Of a DNA stretch of 64,000 bases, positions 17,058 to 24,994 are shown one piece after another. Every line of letters starts with the position of its first letter. The stretch's first letter is position 1. Under the pieces are notes generated by a model. That model was not told the origin of the DNA. It saw only the letters and a list, made by a program, of their open reading frames with translations, and searched no databases. The position numbers and the translations under genes were made by a program. This DNA comes from Caulobacteraceae bacterium (GTDB taxonomy: Bacteria; Pseudomonadota; Alphaproteobacteria; Caulobacterales; Aquidulcibacteraceae): contig WRPF01000005.1 in the NCBI GenBank assembly GCA_009773335.1, forward strand, positions 1 through 64,000, given 5' to 3'.

Positions 17058-17858
17058 TCAATCAACAGCAGGTTCTTGATCACCGGGCCGGGGGGCGCCG
17101 AGCACCTCCGCGATCTGGGGCGTCGGCTCCGGCTCTATGCAGAGTTCGGCCCGGTCTGCCGCCGTCCTGGCATCGCCATACTCCAGCGGTTGCCCCAGAC
17201 CGTCGTGATTGAGCGACTGGGTGACCAGGAGCGGAACATGCTTCGGCATATGCAAGAGATCGCATTCGGCTGCAGTGGGCATCTGCGCATAGACTTTCGT
17301 CCATGCGCGGACGTAGTCCGGAATTCCGCTGTCCCGCAGCGTCGTCGTAACCGATTGTCGTGACCGATACATGTCCGCGAAGTACGGAAGACGCTCGAAA
17401 CTGAATCGATGCCTTCCGATTCCGACCGGCTGCTCGTTCACAATCGAGAGACGCTCAAGAAAGACGATTGGCGCGCCGACCTTGATCTGCAGAATTTCGG
17501 CTGCGCGCGAGTCCGCCGGCCGAACATCGAGCGCCAGCGTGTGATGCGTGAACGTCGCATTGAGCGATCGCATCGTGTCACTGAAGCGGGTGCGCCTTTG
17601 AATGCGCAGCTCCACCGACGGCCTGCGGACGAAGCTGCCGCGCCCTTGTGTCGATTCCAGAAGTCCTCGTGAACCCAGATGCGAAAGCGCGCGGCGCACC
17701 GTGTGGCGATTGACCATGTATTTCCGCGCGAGCTGCTGTTCGGTTGGAAGCTTGTCTCCGGGACACAGCTCCCGTGATTTTATCTTTTGCTCGATTTCAC
17801 TGGCGATGGCACGCCAGGCGCTCGATGGATCAAGAATAACTTTCGAGTTACTTTGCAT
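17058..17858 (-). CDS. phnF: GntR/HutC-family phosphonate regulator PhnF
   Basis: A 266-residue regulator with an N-terminal winged helix (about 12-78: 'KLPTEQQLARKYMVNRHTVR', 'GLLESTQGRGSFV') and a C-terminal UTRA ligand domain (about 95-250). This is the HutC subfamily to which PhnF belongs. It is divergent from phnG, with 132 bases between the starts, the expected site for its operator. That gap holds a direct repeat CATTT[T/C]ACTTA (17856-17866 and 17904-17914) and an AAGTTT/AAACTT inverted pair. It is followed by phnM copy 1 on the same transcript. Confidence 0.88.
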   Translation of the reverse strand: MQSNSKVILDPSSAWRAIASEIEQKIKSRELCPGDKLPTEQQLARKYMVNRHTVRRALSHLGSRGLLESTQGRGSFVRRPSVELRIQRRTRFSDTMRSLNATFTHHTLALDVRPADSRAAEILQIKVGAPIVFLERLSIVNEQPVGIGRHRFSFERLPYFADMYRSRQSVTTTLRDSGIPDYVRAWTKVYAQMPTAAECDLLHMPKHVPLLVTQSLNHDGLGQPLEYGDARTAADRAELCIEPEPTPQIAEVLGAPRPGDQEPAVD

Positions 17859-17914
17859 TTTACTTACCCCTGGACAAGTTTATGCATAGTCATCCAAACT
17901 TCACATTTCACTTA
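17856..17914. promoter_or_regulatory. phnF/phnG divergent control region with repeats
   Basis: This AT-rich intergenic DNA holds an 11-bp direct repeat (CATTTTACTTA at 17856-17866, CATTTCACTTA at 17904-17914) and an inverted pair AAGTTT (17876-17881)/AAACTT (17896-17901). The spacing of about 48 bp puts the repeat copies on one face of the helix after about 4.5 turns. Either element could be the PhnF operator. I could not find a convincing Pho box (paired CTGTCAT) here. Confidence 0.35.
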
Positions 17915-17990
17915 TTGTGTTCAGGACTAACCCATCACATAAACTCTATTAAAGCAATACAACAACTTCTACTCTTGTTGGAAGGCAGCA

Positions 17991-18467
17991 ATGCAAAATT
18001 CCCAAAAAGTTGTCGGGTCGAACGCGCTCGACCGACGGCAATGGCTGAGCGTTCTGGCGAAAGCCCCCGCGCAGGAGATCAAGGCCGCCTGGGCCCGTCT
18101 GGAGTGCGCGCCGGACGGCGTTGAGCTCAGGGCGCCGGAGACCGGCATGGTGATGGTGCGCGGACGTGTCGGCGGCGCGGGATCGTCCTTCAATCTCGGA
18201 GAGATGACTGTCACGCGTTGCGCGATGCGGCTTGATTCCGGCGAGACCGGCGTTGGCTATGCCGCAGGACGCGACAAGGAACACGCGCGCATCGCCGCGA
18301 TCGTCGATGCGATGATGCAATCGGAAAACCTTCGCCCTCTCGCGGAGCAGACCGTCGTCATGCCGTTGGCAAAGGCGGCTCTGGATCGCCGCAGCCTCGC
18401 CGCGCGCAAGACCGCCTCCACCAAGGTCGAATTCTTTACACTCGTCACAGGACGCCAACCCAAATGA
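17991..18467 (+). CDS. phnG: C-P lyase core subunit PhnG
   Basis: A 158-residue subunit of the PhnG2H2I2J2 core complex, which with PhnI forms the ribosyl-phosphonate from ATP and phosphonate. It shows the family's 'DRRQWLSVLAKA' start, 'ETGMVMVRGRVGGAGSSFNLGEMTVTRC' region and 'GYAAGRDKEHARIAAIVDAM'. GGAAGG precedes the ATG. It is first in a tightly packed operon phnGHIJKL, and the stop overlaps the phnH start by 4 bases. Confidence 0.95.
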   Translation: MQNSQKVVGSNALDRRQWLSVLAKAPAQEIKAAWARLECAPDGVELRAPETGMVMVRGRVGGAGSSFNLGEMTVTRCAMRLDSGETGVGYAAGRDKEHARIAAIVDAMMQSENLRPLAEQTVVMPLAKAALDRRSLAARKTASTKVEFFTLVTGRQPK

Positions 18468-19081
18468 CATCGGCGATTCTCGACCTGAGCCGGATGAAGC
18501 CGGCATTCGCCGACCCCACAAGCGAAAGCCAGTTCATCTTTCGAAAGCTGCTCGACGCGATGTCGCAGCCTGGAACACTGCACGATCTTTCAGCGGCGCC
18601 GACTCCGCCGCCGGGTGTTTCGCGTGCTGCGGCGGCTGTCATTCTGACCCTTTCGGATCAGGACGCATCGCTCTGGCTGGATCCAGCTCTCCGCGGCGGC
18701 GAAGCCGAGACATGGTTCCGGTTTCACTGCGGCGCGTCACTGGTGACAGACCCCGCCGCCGCTGCGTTCGCCGTGATCTGCCACGATCTCGCAAGCGCGG
18801 ATCTGCGCATCTTCAATCAGGGCGACGCGAAATACCCGGACTGCGCAACGACGGTGATCGTGGAAACACCCGCTCTCGAAGGCGGCGCGGCAATCACCCT
18901 CTCGGGCCCCGGCATCCAGAGCACCGCGACCGTAGCGCCCGCCGCGCTGGACGCCGCCTTCTGGCGCCAGCGCGCCGAGATCGTCTCGAAATTCCAGTTC
19001 GGCGTGGATCTGTTCATCACAGCCGGTGACCGGTTGTTCGCCATGCCGCGAACAACCCGCGTGAATCTTCAAGGAGTATGA
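18464..19081 (+). CDS. phnH: C-P lyase core subunit PhnH
   Basis: A 205-residue PhnH, a structural subunit of the C-P lyase core that binds on the outside of the PhnGI assembly. The typical landmarks are 'AFADPTSESQFIFRKLLDAMSQPG' at 15-38, 'LTLSDQDASLWLD', the central 'GDAKYPDCATTVI', and 'LSGPGI' before the C-terminal 'FQFGVDLFI'. ATGA overlap with phnG indicates coupled translation. It is followed after 3 bases by phnI. Confidence 0.94.
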   Translation: MTSAILDLSRMKPAFADPTSESQFIFRKLLDAMSQPGTLHDLSAAPTPPPGVSRAAAAVILTLSDQDASLWLDPALRGGEAETWFRFHCGASLVTDPAAAAFAVICHDLASADLRIFNQGDAKYPDCATTVIVETPALEGGAAITLSGPGIQSTATVAPAALDAAFWRQRAEIVSKFQFGVDLFITAGDRLFAMPRTTRVNLQGV

Positions 19082-19084
19082 CCC

Positions 19085-20209
19085 TTGGCATATGTAGCAG
19101 TAAAAGGCGGCGAGCGAGCCATCGACAACGCGCACGCGCTTCTCTCTGAGGCGCGGCGCGGCGATGCATCCGTGCCGGAGATCGAGGTCGCTCAAATTCG
19201 CGAACAGATGTCCCTCGCGGTGGATCGGGTCATGGCCGAAGGGTCGTGCTACGATCCTGATCTGGCGGCACTTGCCATCAAGCAGGCCCGTGGAGACATT
19301 CCCGAAGCCATCTTCCTCGTGCGCGCCTACCGGACGACGCTTCCGCGCTTTGGCTTCTCGGAACCCGTCGAATCCGGAAACATGGGTGTGCGCCGTCGCG
19401 TTTCGGCGGCCTTCAAGGACATTCCGGGCGGCCAGATCCTCGGGCCGACGTTCGACTACACGCACCGCCTTCTGGACTTTCGCCTCGCTGCCGGAGACCA
19501 GAGCGCACGGGCCGCGGCCCGGATTGCGGACGAGCCGACACCGGACACGCTGCCGACAATCGCATCGGTGTTCGCTCACGAAGGGCTCCTTGAGGTGGAT
19601 GCGCCGCGCAACGCCCACGCCGAACCGTTCGACCTTACGCGCGACCCGATGGCATTTCCCGCCGATCGCGATCAGCGCCTGCAGGCTCTGGCGCGCGGCG
19701 ATGAAGGCTTCCTGCTCTCGCTCGCGTATTCTTCCCAGCGCGGATGGGGTTCGACGCACCCTTTGTGCGGTGAAATCCGCGTCGGTGAAGTTGCCGTATC
19801 TTTCTCGCCGGACGAACTCGACTTTCCGATCGAGATCGCCGAACTGACGATGACCGAGTGCATCATGCTGTCGGGTTTTGCGAGCATGGATGGCGCGGCG
19901 CCGCAGTATACCCGTGGCTATGGCCTCACATTCGGACACTGCGAGCGCAAGGCGATGAGTATGGCGATCGTCGACCGGGCGTTGCGGGTGCGGGAATTCG
20001 GCGAAGAGGTGTCGGCGCCCTGCCAGGATGAGGAGTTCGTTCTCTATCACTCCGACAACGTCGAAGCGTCGGGCTTCGTGCAGCACCTGAAACTGCCGCA
20101 CTACGTCGATTTCCAGGCCGACCTCCAGTTCCTTCGCAAGCTGCGGCAGGAATATTTCGACGCGCAACGCGAAGCAGAACTCGGCGCGCACAAGGAGGCC
20201 GCCGAATGA
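19085..20209 (+). CDS. phnI: C-P lyase core subunit PhnI (nucleosidase)
   Basis: A 374-residue PhnI, the subunit with nucleosidase activity that displaces adenine from ATP so phosphonate can be joined to ribose triphosphate. It begins 'AYVAVKGGERAIDNAHALL' and contains 'LPRFGFSEPVESGNMGVRRR', 'GGQILGPTFDYTHRLLDF', 'RGYGLTFGHCERKAMSMAIV' and a late 'YHSDNVEASGFVQHLKLPHY'. A TTG start at 19085 is taken, with AAGGAG 8-10 bases upstream; no ATG fits the conserved N-terminus. The stop overlaps phnJ (ATGA). Confidence 0.94.
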   Translation: MAYVAVKGGERAIDNAHALLSEARRGDASVPEIEVAQIREQMSLAVDRVMAEGSCYDPDLAALAIKQARGDIPEAIFLVRAYRTTLPRFGFSEPVESGNMGVRRRVSAAFKDIPGGQILGPTFDYTHRLLDFRLAAGDQSARAAARIADEPTPDTLPTIASVFAHEGLLEVDAPRNAHAEPFDLTRDPMAFPADRDQRLQALARGDEGFLLSLAYSSQRGWGSTHPLCGEIRVGEVAVSFSPDELDFPIEIAELTMTECIMLSGFASMDGAAPQYTRGYGLTFGHCERKAMSMAIVDRALRVREFGEEVSAPCQDEEFVLYHSDNVEASGFVQHLKLPHYVDFQADLQFLRKLRQEYFDAQREAELGAHKEAAE

Positions 20210-21150
20210 ACGCCGCGACAAACACTGCAGCATCCAACGCCTCCAGCGAGGCCGCATACTACACGCACGCCTATCTGGACGAGCAGACAAAGCGCATGAT
20301 CCGCAGGGCCATTCTCAAGGCCATCGCCATTCCCGGATACCAGGTTCCATTCGGTTCGCGCGAAATGCCCGTGCCTTACGGCTGGGGCACGGGCGGCATA
20401 CAGGTAACCGCCGCCCTGATCGGCCCCCGCGATGTGTACAAGTGCATCGACCAGGGCGCCGACGACACGACAAACGCAGTCTCGATCAGAAAATTTTTCG
20501 CCACGGTCGCCGATGTGGAGACGACGGAATCCACCGCCGACGCCACCATTATCCAGTCGCGTCACCGGATCCCGGAGCTCCCGCTCAGGGAAGGCCAGAT
20601 CATGGTACTGCAGGTGCCGCAGCCCGAGCCGTTGCGTGGTCTGGAGTCACGCGAGACGGAAACGCGCGCCATGCACGCGTACGAGGAATACGGACTTCAG
20701 TATGTTTCCCTCTACGAGAACATTTCGGCGTTCGGCCGGATCGCCGGTGGAGCCGGATATCCCGTTCTCGTCGATGAACGGTATCTCATGTCCCCGTCGC
20801 CGATTCCGAAGTTCGACAATCCGAAGATGCATCTCTCTCCCGCACTACTTCTCTTCGGTGCGGGCCGTGAAAAGCGCATCTACGCTGTTCCGCCCTACAC
20901 GCGGGTGCGGAGTCTCGATTTCGAGGACTACCCGTTCGAGGTTCAGAAATGGACTCAGGCCTGCGCTCTGTGCGCGTCGCACGAAAGTTACCTCGACGAG
21001 GTCATTCTCGACGACAGCGGCAACAGGATGTTTATTTGTTCCGACACCGATCATTGTGCGACACGGCGGGCGGATGGCCATCATGGCTCCATGTCCGATT
21101 TTTCCCTTGAGGACGCTGAGCAATCCCGCACCGGGGGAGAAAGACCATGA
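20206..21150 (+). CDS. phnJ: C-P lyase radical SAM subunit PhnJ
   Basis: A 314-residue radical S-adenosylmethionine enzyme that cleaves the C-P bond of ribose methylphosphonate phosphate, releasing the hydrocarbon and a cyclic ribose phosphate. The iron-sulfur and catalytic cysteines are conserved: C253-x2-C256-x21-C278-x5-C284, the same spacing as in the E. coli enzyme. Other signatures are 'GYQVPFGSREMPVPYGWGTG' and 'YAVPPYTRVRSLDFEDYPF'. It is coupled by 4-base overlaps to phnI and phnK. All catalytic elements look intact. Confidence 0.96.
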   Translation: MNAATNTAASNASSEAAYYTHAYLDEQTKRMIRRAILKAIAIPGYQVPFGSREMPVPYGWGTGGIQVTAALIGPRDVYKCIDQGADDTTNAVSIRKFFATVADVETTESTADATIIQSRHRIPELPLREGQIMVLQVPQPEPLRGLESRETETRAMHAYEEYGLQYVSLYENISAFGRIAGGAGYPVLVDERYLMSPSPIPKFDNPKMHLSPALLLFGAGREKRIYAVPPYTRVRSLDFEDYPFEVQKWTQACALCASHESYLDEVILDDSGNRMFICSDTDHCATRRADGHHGSMSDFSLEDAEQSRTGGERP

Positions 21151-21947
21151 GCGCCGCCCTCGCACTCATGCCGGACGATACCCCTCTCCTGCGCGTTGAA
21201 GGTCTCACCAAGAGATATGGTGCCATCATCGGTTGCGAGAACGTTTCGTTCGATCTGCGGCCAGGTGAAATACTGGGTATCGTTGGCGAAAGCGGGTCCG
21301 GAAAGACAACCGTGCTCAACTGCGTCTCCGGAAAACTCGCGCCGACGTCTGGCGGTGTCCAGTTCAAGACGCGCCGGCACGGTCTCGCGAATATCCATGA
21401 ACTGTCCGAGCCGGACCGCCGCCGTGTGCAGCGTGAGGACTGGGGCTTCGTTCACCAGAACCCGCGGGACGGTCTGCGCATGCGGGTGTCTGGCGGTGCG
21501 AACGTCGCCGAACCTCTCATGAACCTCGGCGACCGCCACTACGGCCGGATGCGGCAGGCGACGATCGACTGGCTCAATCGCGTTGAACTCGACATATCGC
21601 GCATCGACCACAAACCACGCACGTTCTCCGGCGGGATGCAGCAACGCATTCAGATCGCACGCAATCTGATTCATGCGCCACGACTTGTCTTCATGGACGA
21701 GCCGACCGGCGGACTCGATGTCTCTGTCCAGGCCAGGCTGCTGGATCTCCTGCGTGAGCTGGTTCGCGATCTGGACCTCTCCGCCATCATCGTAACACAC
21801 GACATGGCTGTCGCACGCCTGATGGCGGCGCGGCTCATGGTGATGAAAGGCGGACACGTGGTCGAGACCGGATTGACGGACCAGGTACTGGACGATCCGC
21901 AGCATCCCTACACGCAGCTCCTCGTTTCCTCAGTTCTGCAGATTTGA
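21147..21947 (+). CDS. phnK: C-P lyase ABC-type ATPase PhnK
   Basis: A 266-residue ABC ATPase that docks on the C-P lyase core and is needed for turnover in vivo; it does not act as a transporter. Motifs: Walker A 'GESGSGKTT', 'WGFVHQNPRDGLRMRVSGGAN' (Q-loop and the PhnK-typical 'NPRDGLRM'), signature 'FSGGMQQRIQIARNLI', Walker B 'LVFMDEPTGGLDVSVQA' and the H-loop 'VTHDM'. It lies in the phnGHIJKL operon with a 4-base overlap with phnJ. Confidence 0.95.
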   Translation: MSAALALMPDDTPLLRVEGLTKRYGAIIGCENVSFDLRPGEILGIVGESGSGKTTVLNCVSGKLAPTSGGVQFKTRRHGLANIHELSEPDRRRVQREDWGFVHQNPRDGLRMRVSGGANVAEPLMNLGDRHYGRMRQATIDWLNRVELDISRIDHKPRTFSGGMQQRIQIARNLIHAPRLVFMDEPTGGLDVSVQARLLDLLRELVRDLDLSAIIVTHDMAVARLMAARLMVMKGGHVVETGLTDQVLDDPQHPYTQLLVSSVLQI

Positions 21948-21955
21948 AATCCATC

Positions 21956-22660
21956 ATGATCACTCGACCGGCAATCGCCGTCCGTTCGCTGTCGAAAACG
22001 TTTACGCTGCATAATCGGGGCGGGATGAACATCCCCGTGTTCGATGGCCTCGACCTTGAGGTTCTCCCCGGAGAATGCGTTGTGCTGGCCGGCGACAGCG
22101 GCGTCGGCAAGTCGACGCTCATGCGCACGCTGTTCGGGAACTACTTGCCGTCAGGCGGCTCCGTGCATGTCCGTCACGAAGGCGTTCTCGTGGACATCAC
22201 CCACGCCCCGCCGCACGTCCTGGCCAATCTCCGGAAGCACACCTTTGGCTATGTCAGCCAGTTCCTGCGCGTCATCCCCCGCATCGCCACCATGGATCTC
22301 GTCATGGAGCCGCTGCTGGCGAACGGCGTATCCCGCGAAATCGCCCATGAACGCGCTTGCACGATGCTGCGCGCTCTTCGGCTCCCGGAGGGGCACTGGG
22401 CGCTCCCTCCGGCGACGTTCTCTGGCGGCGAGCAGCAACGTGTGAACATCGCGCGTAGCTTCATATGCGATTATCCGGTCCTCCTGCTCGATGAACCGAC
22501 CGCATCCCTCGACGCAGCCAATCGCGCCATCGTGGTTGACCTGATCAAGGCGGCTCTCGGCCGTGGCGTCGCGATGGTCGGCATCTTCCATGACGAGGAC
22601 GTGCGCAATTCCGTGGCGACCCGATACTTCTCGGTCTCCGACTTCAAGGCCGCCGCCTGA
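21956..22660 (+). CDS. phnL: C-P lyase ABC-type ATPase PhnL
   Basis: A 234-residue ABC ATPase, the partner of PhnK, known to bind PhnK on the C-P lyase core. Motifs: 'LAGDSGVGKSTLM' Walker A, 'FGYVSQFLRVIPRI' Q-loop, 'FSGGEQQRVNIARSF' signature, 'LLLDEPTASLDAANR' Walker B, 'GIFHDEDVR' H-loop. ATG 21956 is chosen; a TTG at 21944 overlapping the phnK stop is an alternative. PhnL is last of the G-L run and is followed 69 bases later by phnM copy 2. Confidence 0.94.
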   Translation: MITRPAIAVRSLSKTFTLHNRGGMNIPVFDGLDLEVLPGECVVLAGDSGVGKSTLMRTLFGNYLPSGGSVHVRHEGVLVDITHAPPHVLANLRKHTFGYVSQFLRVIPRIATMDLVMEPLLANGVSREIAHERACTMLRALRLPEGHWALPPATFSGGEQQRVNIARSFICDYPVLLLDEPTASLDAANRAIVVDLIKAALGRGVAMVGIFHDEDVRNSVATRYFSVSDFKAAA

Positions 22661-22729
22661 ACCCCGCTGCCAGGCGGGCCTTGCTTCTTGAGCATGCCGA
22701 CCTCTGAAACCTCATCAGGTATGACGATC

Positions 22730-23887
22730 ATGTCCGACGAACCTCCAGAAATTCGCGTCTTCAGCCGCAACATCGTGACGCCAGCCGGCCTTATGGCCGG
22801 AGAGATCGTCTCCCGCGACGGCGTCATCCACGCCGTTTCCCCTCGCGAGTCAGCGGGCGACCGATCAAGTGACTGGGAACACGATTTCCTCATTCCGGGC
22901 CTGGTCGACATTCACACCGACAATCTCGAGAAGCACTTCCAGCCCCGCCCGGGCGCTCTCTGGGACCCGGTCGGCGCAGCGATCGCCCACGATGCGCAGT
23001 GCGCCGGAGCAGGAATAACAACCGTCTTCGACAGCCTCAGCCTCCACGGACGAAAGGATGGTCTTGATCGCAAGGACGCCCTTGGACCGATGATCGCAGG
23101 GATGGACGCGGCCGCGACGGAAGGGCTGTTGCGCGCCGAGCACCTGCTTCACCTCCGGTGCGAGGTGACAAATCCGGAGTTGCTTGAGCTCCTCGATCCG
23201 CAGCTGAACAATCCGCGCCTGCGTCTTTTGTCCTTGATGGACCACACGCCCGGCCAGCGACAGACGATGAATCTCGAACGGTTTCGCGAGCGGCTCGTGG
23301 CTGGCGGGAAAGAAGCGGTGGAAATTGACGAGTCCCTGGCTCAACGAACAGCCTGGCGCGATCAGTCAGCAGCGCCGCGCAACCGCTCCACCGTCGTCGC
23401 AGTTGCGCGCAAGTACGCCATCCCGCTCGCATCGCACGACGACGCAACGATCGAGCACGTCGATGAGGCGCACGACAACGGCGCGATCATTGCAGAATTT
23501 CCGGTTTCGATCGAAGCAGCCGTGCGCGCGCGGGAGGTCGGCATGAAGATCTTCATGGGTGGTCCCAACTTCGTGCGCGGATCTTCCCACTCCGGGAACC
23601 TGTCCGCCCGGGAGTGCGCTACAGCCGGGCTGCTGGACGGCATCACATCGGATTACATTCCGCTTTCGATGCTTCGCTCGGCGTTCATGCTCGCCGAACC
23701 GCCTTACAACTGGCCAATTCAGGACGCCATCGCGACGGTGGCGCGGACGCCGGCTCTTGCATGTGGTCTCACCGATCGCGGCGAGATCGCCATCGGGCAG
23801 CGCGCGGACTTCCTGAGAATCCGGCGCTCTTCCGAAGGGTGGCCTACGCCGCGCGAAGTCTGGCGCGAAGGCCGTCGCGTCGCGTAG
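22730..23887 (+). CDS. phnM: Alpha-D-ribose 1-methylphosphonate 5-triphosphate diphosphatase PhnM, copy 2
   Basis: The PhnM in canonical operon position after phnL. It converts the ribosyl triphosphate phosphonate to its monophosphate with release of pyrophosphate. The 385-residue protein keeps 'DIHTDNLEKHFQPRPG', 'LHLRCEV', 'SLMDHTPGQRQT', 'PLASHDDATIEHVDEAHDNG' and 'GGPNFVRGSSHSGNLSA'. ATG 22730 is preceded by AGGT; starts at 22688 (TTG), 22694 and 22721 are possible. It is clearly homologous to copy 1 at 15917-17050, but copy 1 carries an insertion near 'SVGSFGFSESRKQDN' where this one has 'SLHGRKDGLDRKD'. Confidence 0.93.
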   Translation: MSDEPPEIRVFSRNIVTPAGLMAGEIVSRDGVIHAVSPRESAGDRSSDWEHDFLIPGLVDIHTDNLEKHFQPRPGALWDPVGAAIAHDAQCAGAGITTVFDSLSLHGRKDGLDRKDALGPMIAGMDAAATEGLLRAEHLLHLRCEVTNPELLELLDPQLNNPRLRLLSLMDHTPGQRQTMNLERFRERLVAGGKEAVEIDESLAQRTAWRDQSAAPRNRSTVVAVARKYAIPLASHDDATIEHVDEAHDNGAIIAEFPVSIEAAVRAREVGMKIFMGGPNFVRGSSHSGNLSARECATAGLLDGITSDYIPLSMLRSAFMLAEPPYNWPIQDAIATVARTPALACGLTDRGEIAIGQRADFLRIRRSSEGWPTPREVWREGRRVA

Positions 23888-23896
23888 GGTTGATCG

Positions 23897-24586
23897 ATGA
23901 AACCCCGTTATGCAGTCTACTACGCACCCGCTCCCGGTGATCCGTTGCACGCTGCGACGTGCGCATGGCTTGGGCGGGACGCCTTCACGGGACAAGCCGC
24001 AAGTCGCGTCACGCCGCCAGGGCTCGCCGGCCTGGATCTTGACGCGCTCACCGCCGATCCCGCCGGCTACGGATTTCACGCGACGCTGAAGGCGCCGTTT
24101 GAGCTTGCGGAGGGATGCGCAGAGAGCGCCCTCGCAGAGGCAGTGACAGGCCTCTCGGGCGCGCGCACTGCATTCACCGCGAACATCGCGCCGGCGACGA
24201 TCGGGGATTTCATTGCGTTCCGGATCCAGGGGGCATGCCCGGACATGGACGCACTCGAAGCGGACTGTGTTCGCGCCTTTGAACCCTACCGCGCGCCGAT
24301 CACTGAGTACGACATCGTCCGCAAGAGAAGGGCGGGCCTTACGCCGGAGCAGGACCGGTATCTGCTCGAGTTCGGCTATCCCTACATTTTCGAGTTCTTC
24401 CGCTTTCACATGACGTTGACGGGGCGCATCCGGGACCCTGACACAAGAGCAGTCGTGCTGGAGGCCCTCAAGGTCTGGTTTGAACCCGTGTCCGGTCCGC
24501 ATGTCTTTGGCGGACTCACGCTGTTCAAGCAGGATGCACGCGGCGCCCCTTTCCATCATGTCCTGCACGCACCCTTCATTGGGTAG
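23897..24586 (+). CDS. DUF1045 phosphonate-operon protein, 2H phosphoesterase fold
   Basis: A 229-residue member of the DUF1045 family, which is found almost only in phn operons. Two H-x-T motifs, 'FHATLK' (H61) and 'FHMTLTG' (H171), are about 110 residues apart and match the paired catalytic histidines of 2H phosphoesterases, enzymes that open cyclic phosphates and 2'-5' links. No PhnP is present in the window, so this protein is a good candidate for hydrolysing the cyclic ribose phosphate made by PhnJ (inference). It lies 9 bases after phnM copy 2. Confidence 0.85.
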   Translation: MKPRYAVYYAPAPGDPLHAATCAWLGRDAFTGQAASRVTPPGLAGLDLDALTADPAGYGFHATLKAPFELAEGCAESALAEAVTGLSGARTAFTANIAPATIGDFIAFRIQGACPDMDALEADCVRAFEPYRAPITEYDIVRKRRAGLTPEQDRYLLEFGYPYIFEFFRFHMTLTGRIRDPDTRAVVLEALKVWFEPVSGPHVFGGLTLFKQDARGAPFHHVLHAPFIG

Positions 24587-24589
24587 CAG

Positions 24590-24994
24590 ATGCGATTCGT
24601 CGTCGTCGACGACGCCACATCCACAAGGAACTGGGTGTGCGCGGGCAACTACAAGCTGGTGCGTGAACTTGTCTGGCGTCGCGCAACTCACGTCGTCTGG
24701 ATCGACCTCCCTCACTGGATCGTTCTCAAGCGGGTTCTGTTCAGATCCTTCGCGCGCGCTTATTCGGGCCGCGAGGTGTTTCCGGGCTGCAGGGAGTCCT
24801 GGAGCAAGCTTCTGTCGGCCGACCACCCGGTCCGGTATGCTTGGACCACCCACGCTCGCCGGCGCGTGCAAAACGAGGCCATGGCGGCAGATCCAGCGCA
24901 CGCCCGGTTGATGATGCTCCGGCGCCGACCGGTCGGGCAAGTTCGCACAACGCTGGTCCAACTGAGCGCCGAGTTCAACGCCCAGAGCGGATAA
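24590..24994 (+). pseudogene. N-terminally truncated adenylate-kinase-like P-loop protein
   Basis: The 134-residue product matches the middle and C-terminus of the topology-modulation/FlaR-like adenylate kinase group: 'WVCAGNYKLVRELVWRRATH', 'VVWIDLPHWIVLKRVLFRSF' and 'CRESWSKLL' correspond to the family's 'W..GNY...R..W.RA..V.W.DLP...V..R.L.R' and 'ESW' region. The expected first 50 or so residues, including the G-x-x-GSGKS Walker A loop, are missing, and the space before it is taken by the DUF1045 gene ending 3 bases upstream. It is therefore probably a non-catalytic remnant, unless a truncated form has a new role. It overlaps the convergent phnN end by 20 bases. Confidence 0.6.
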
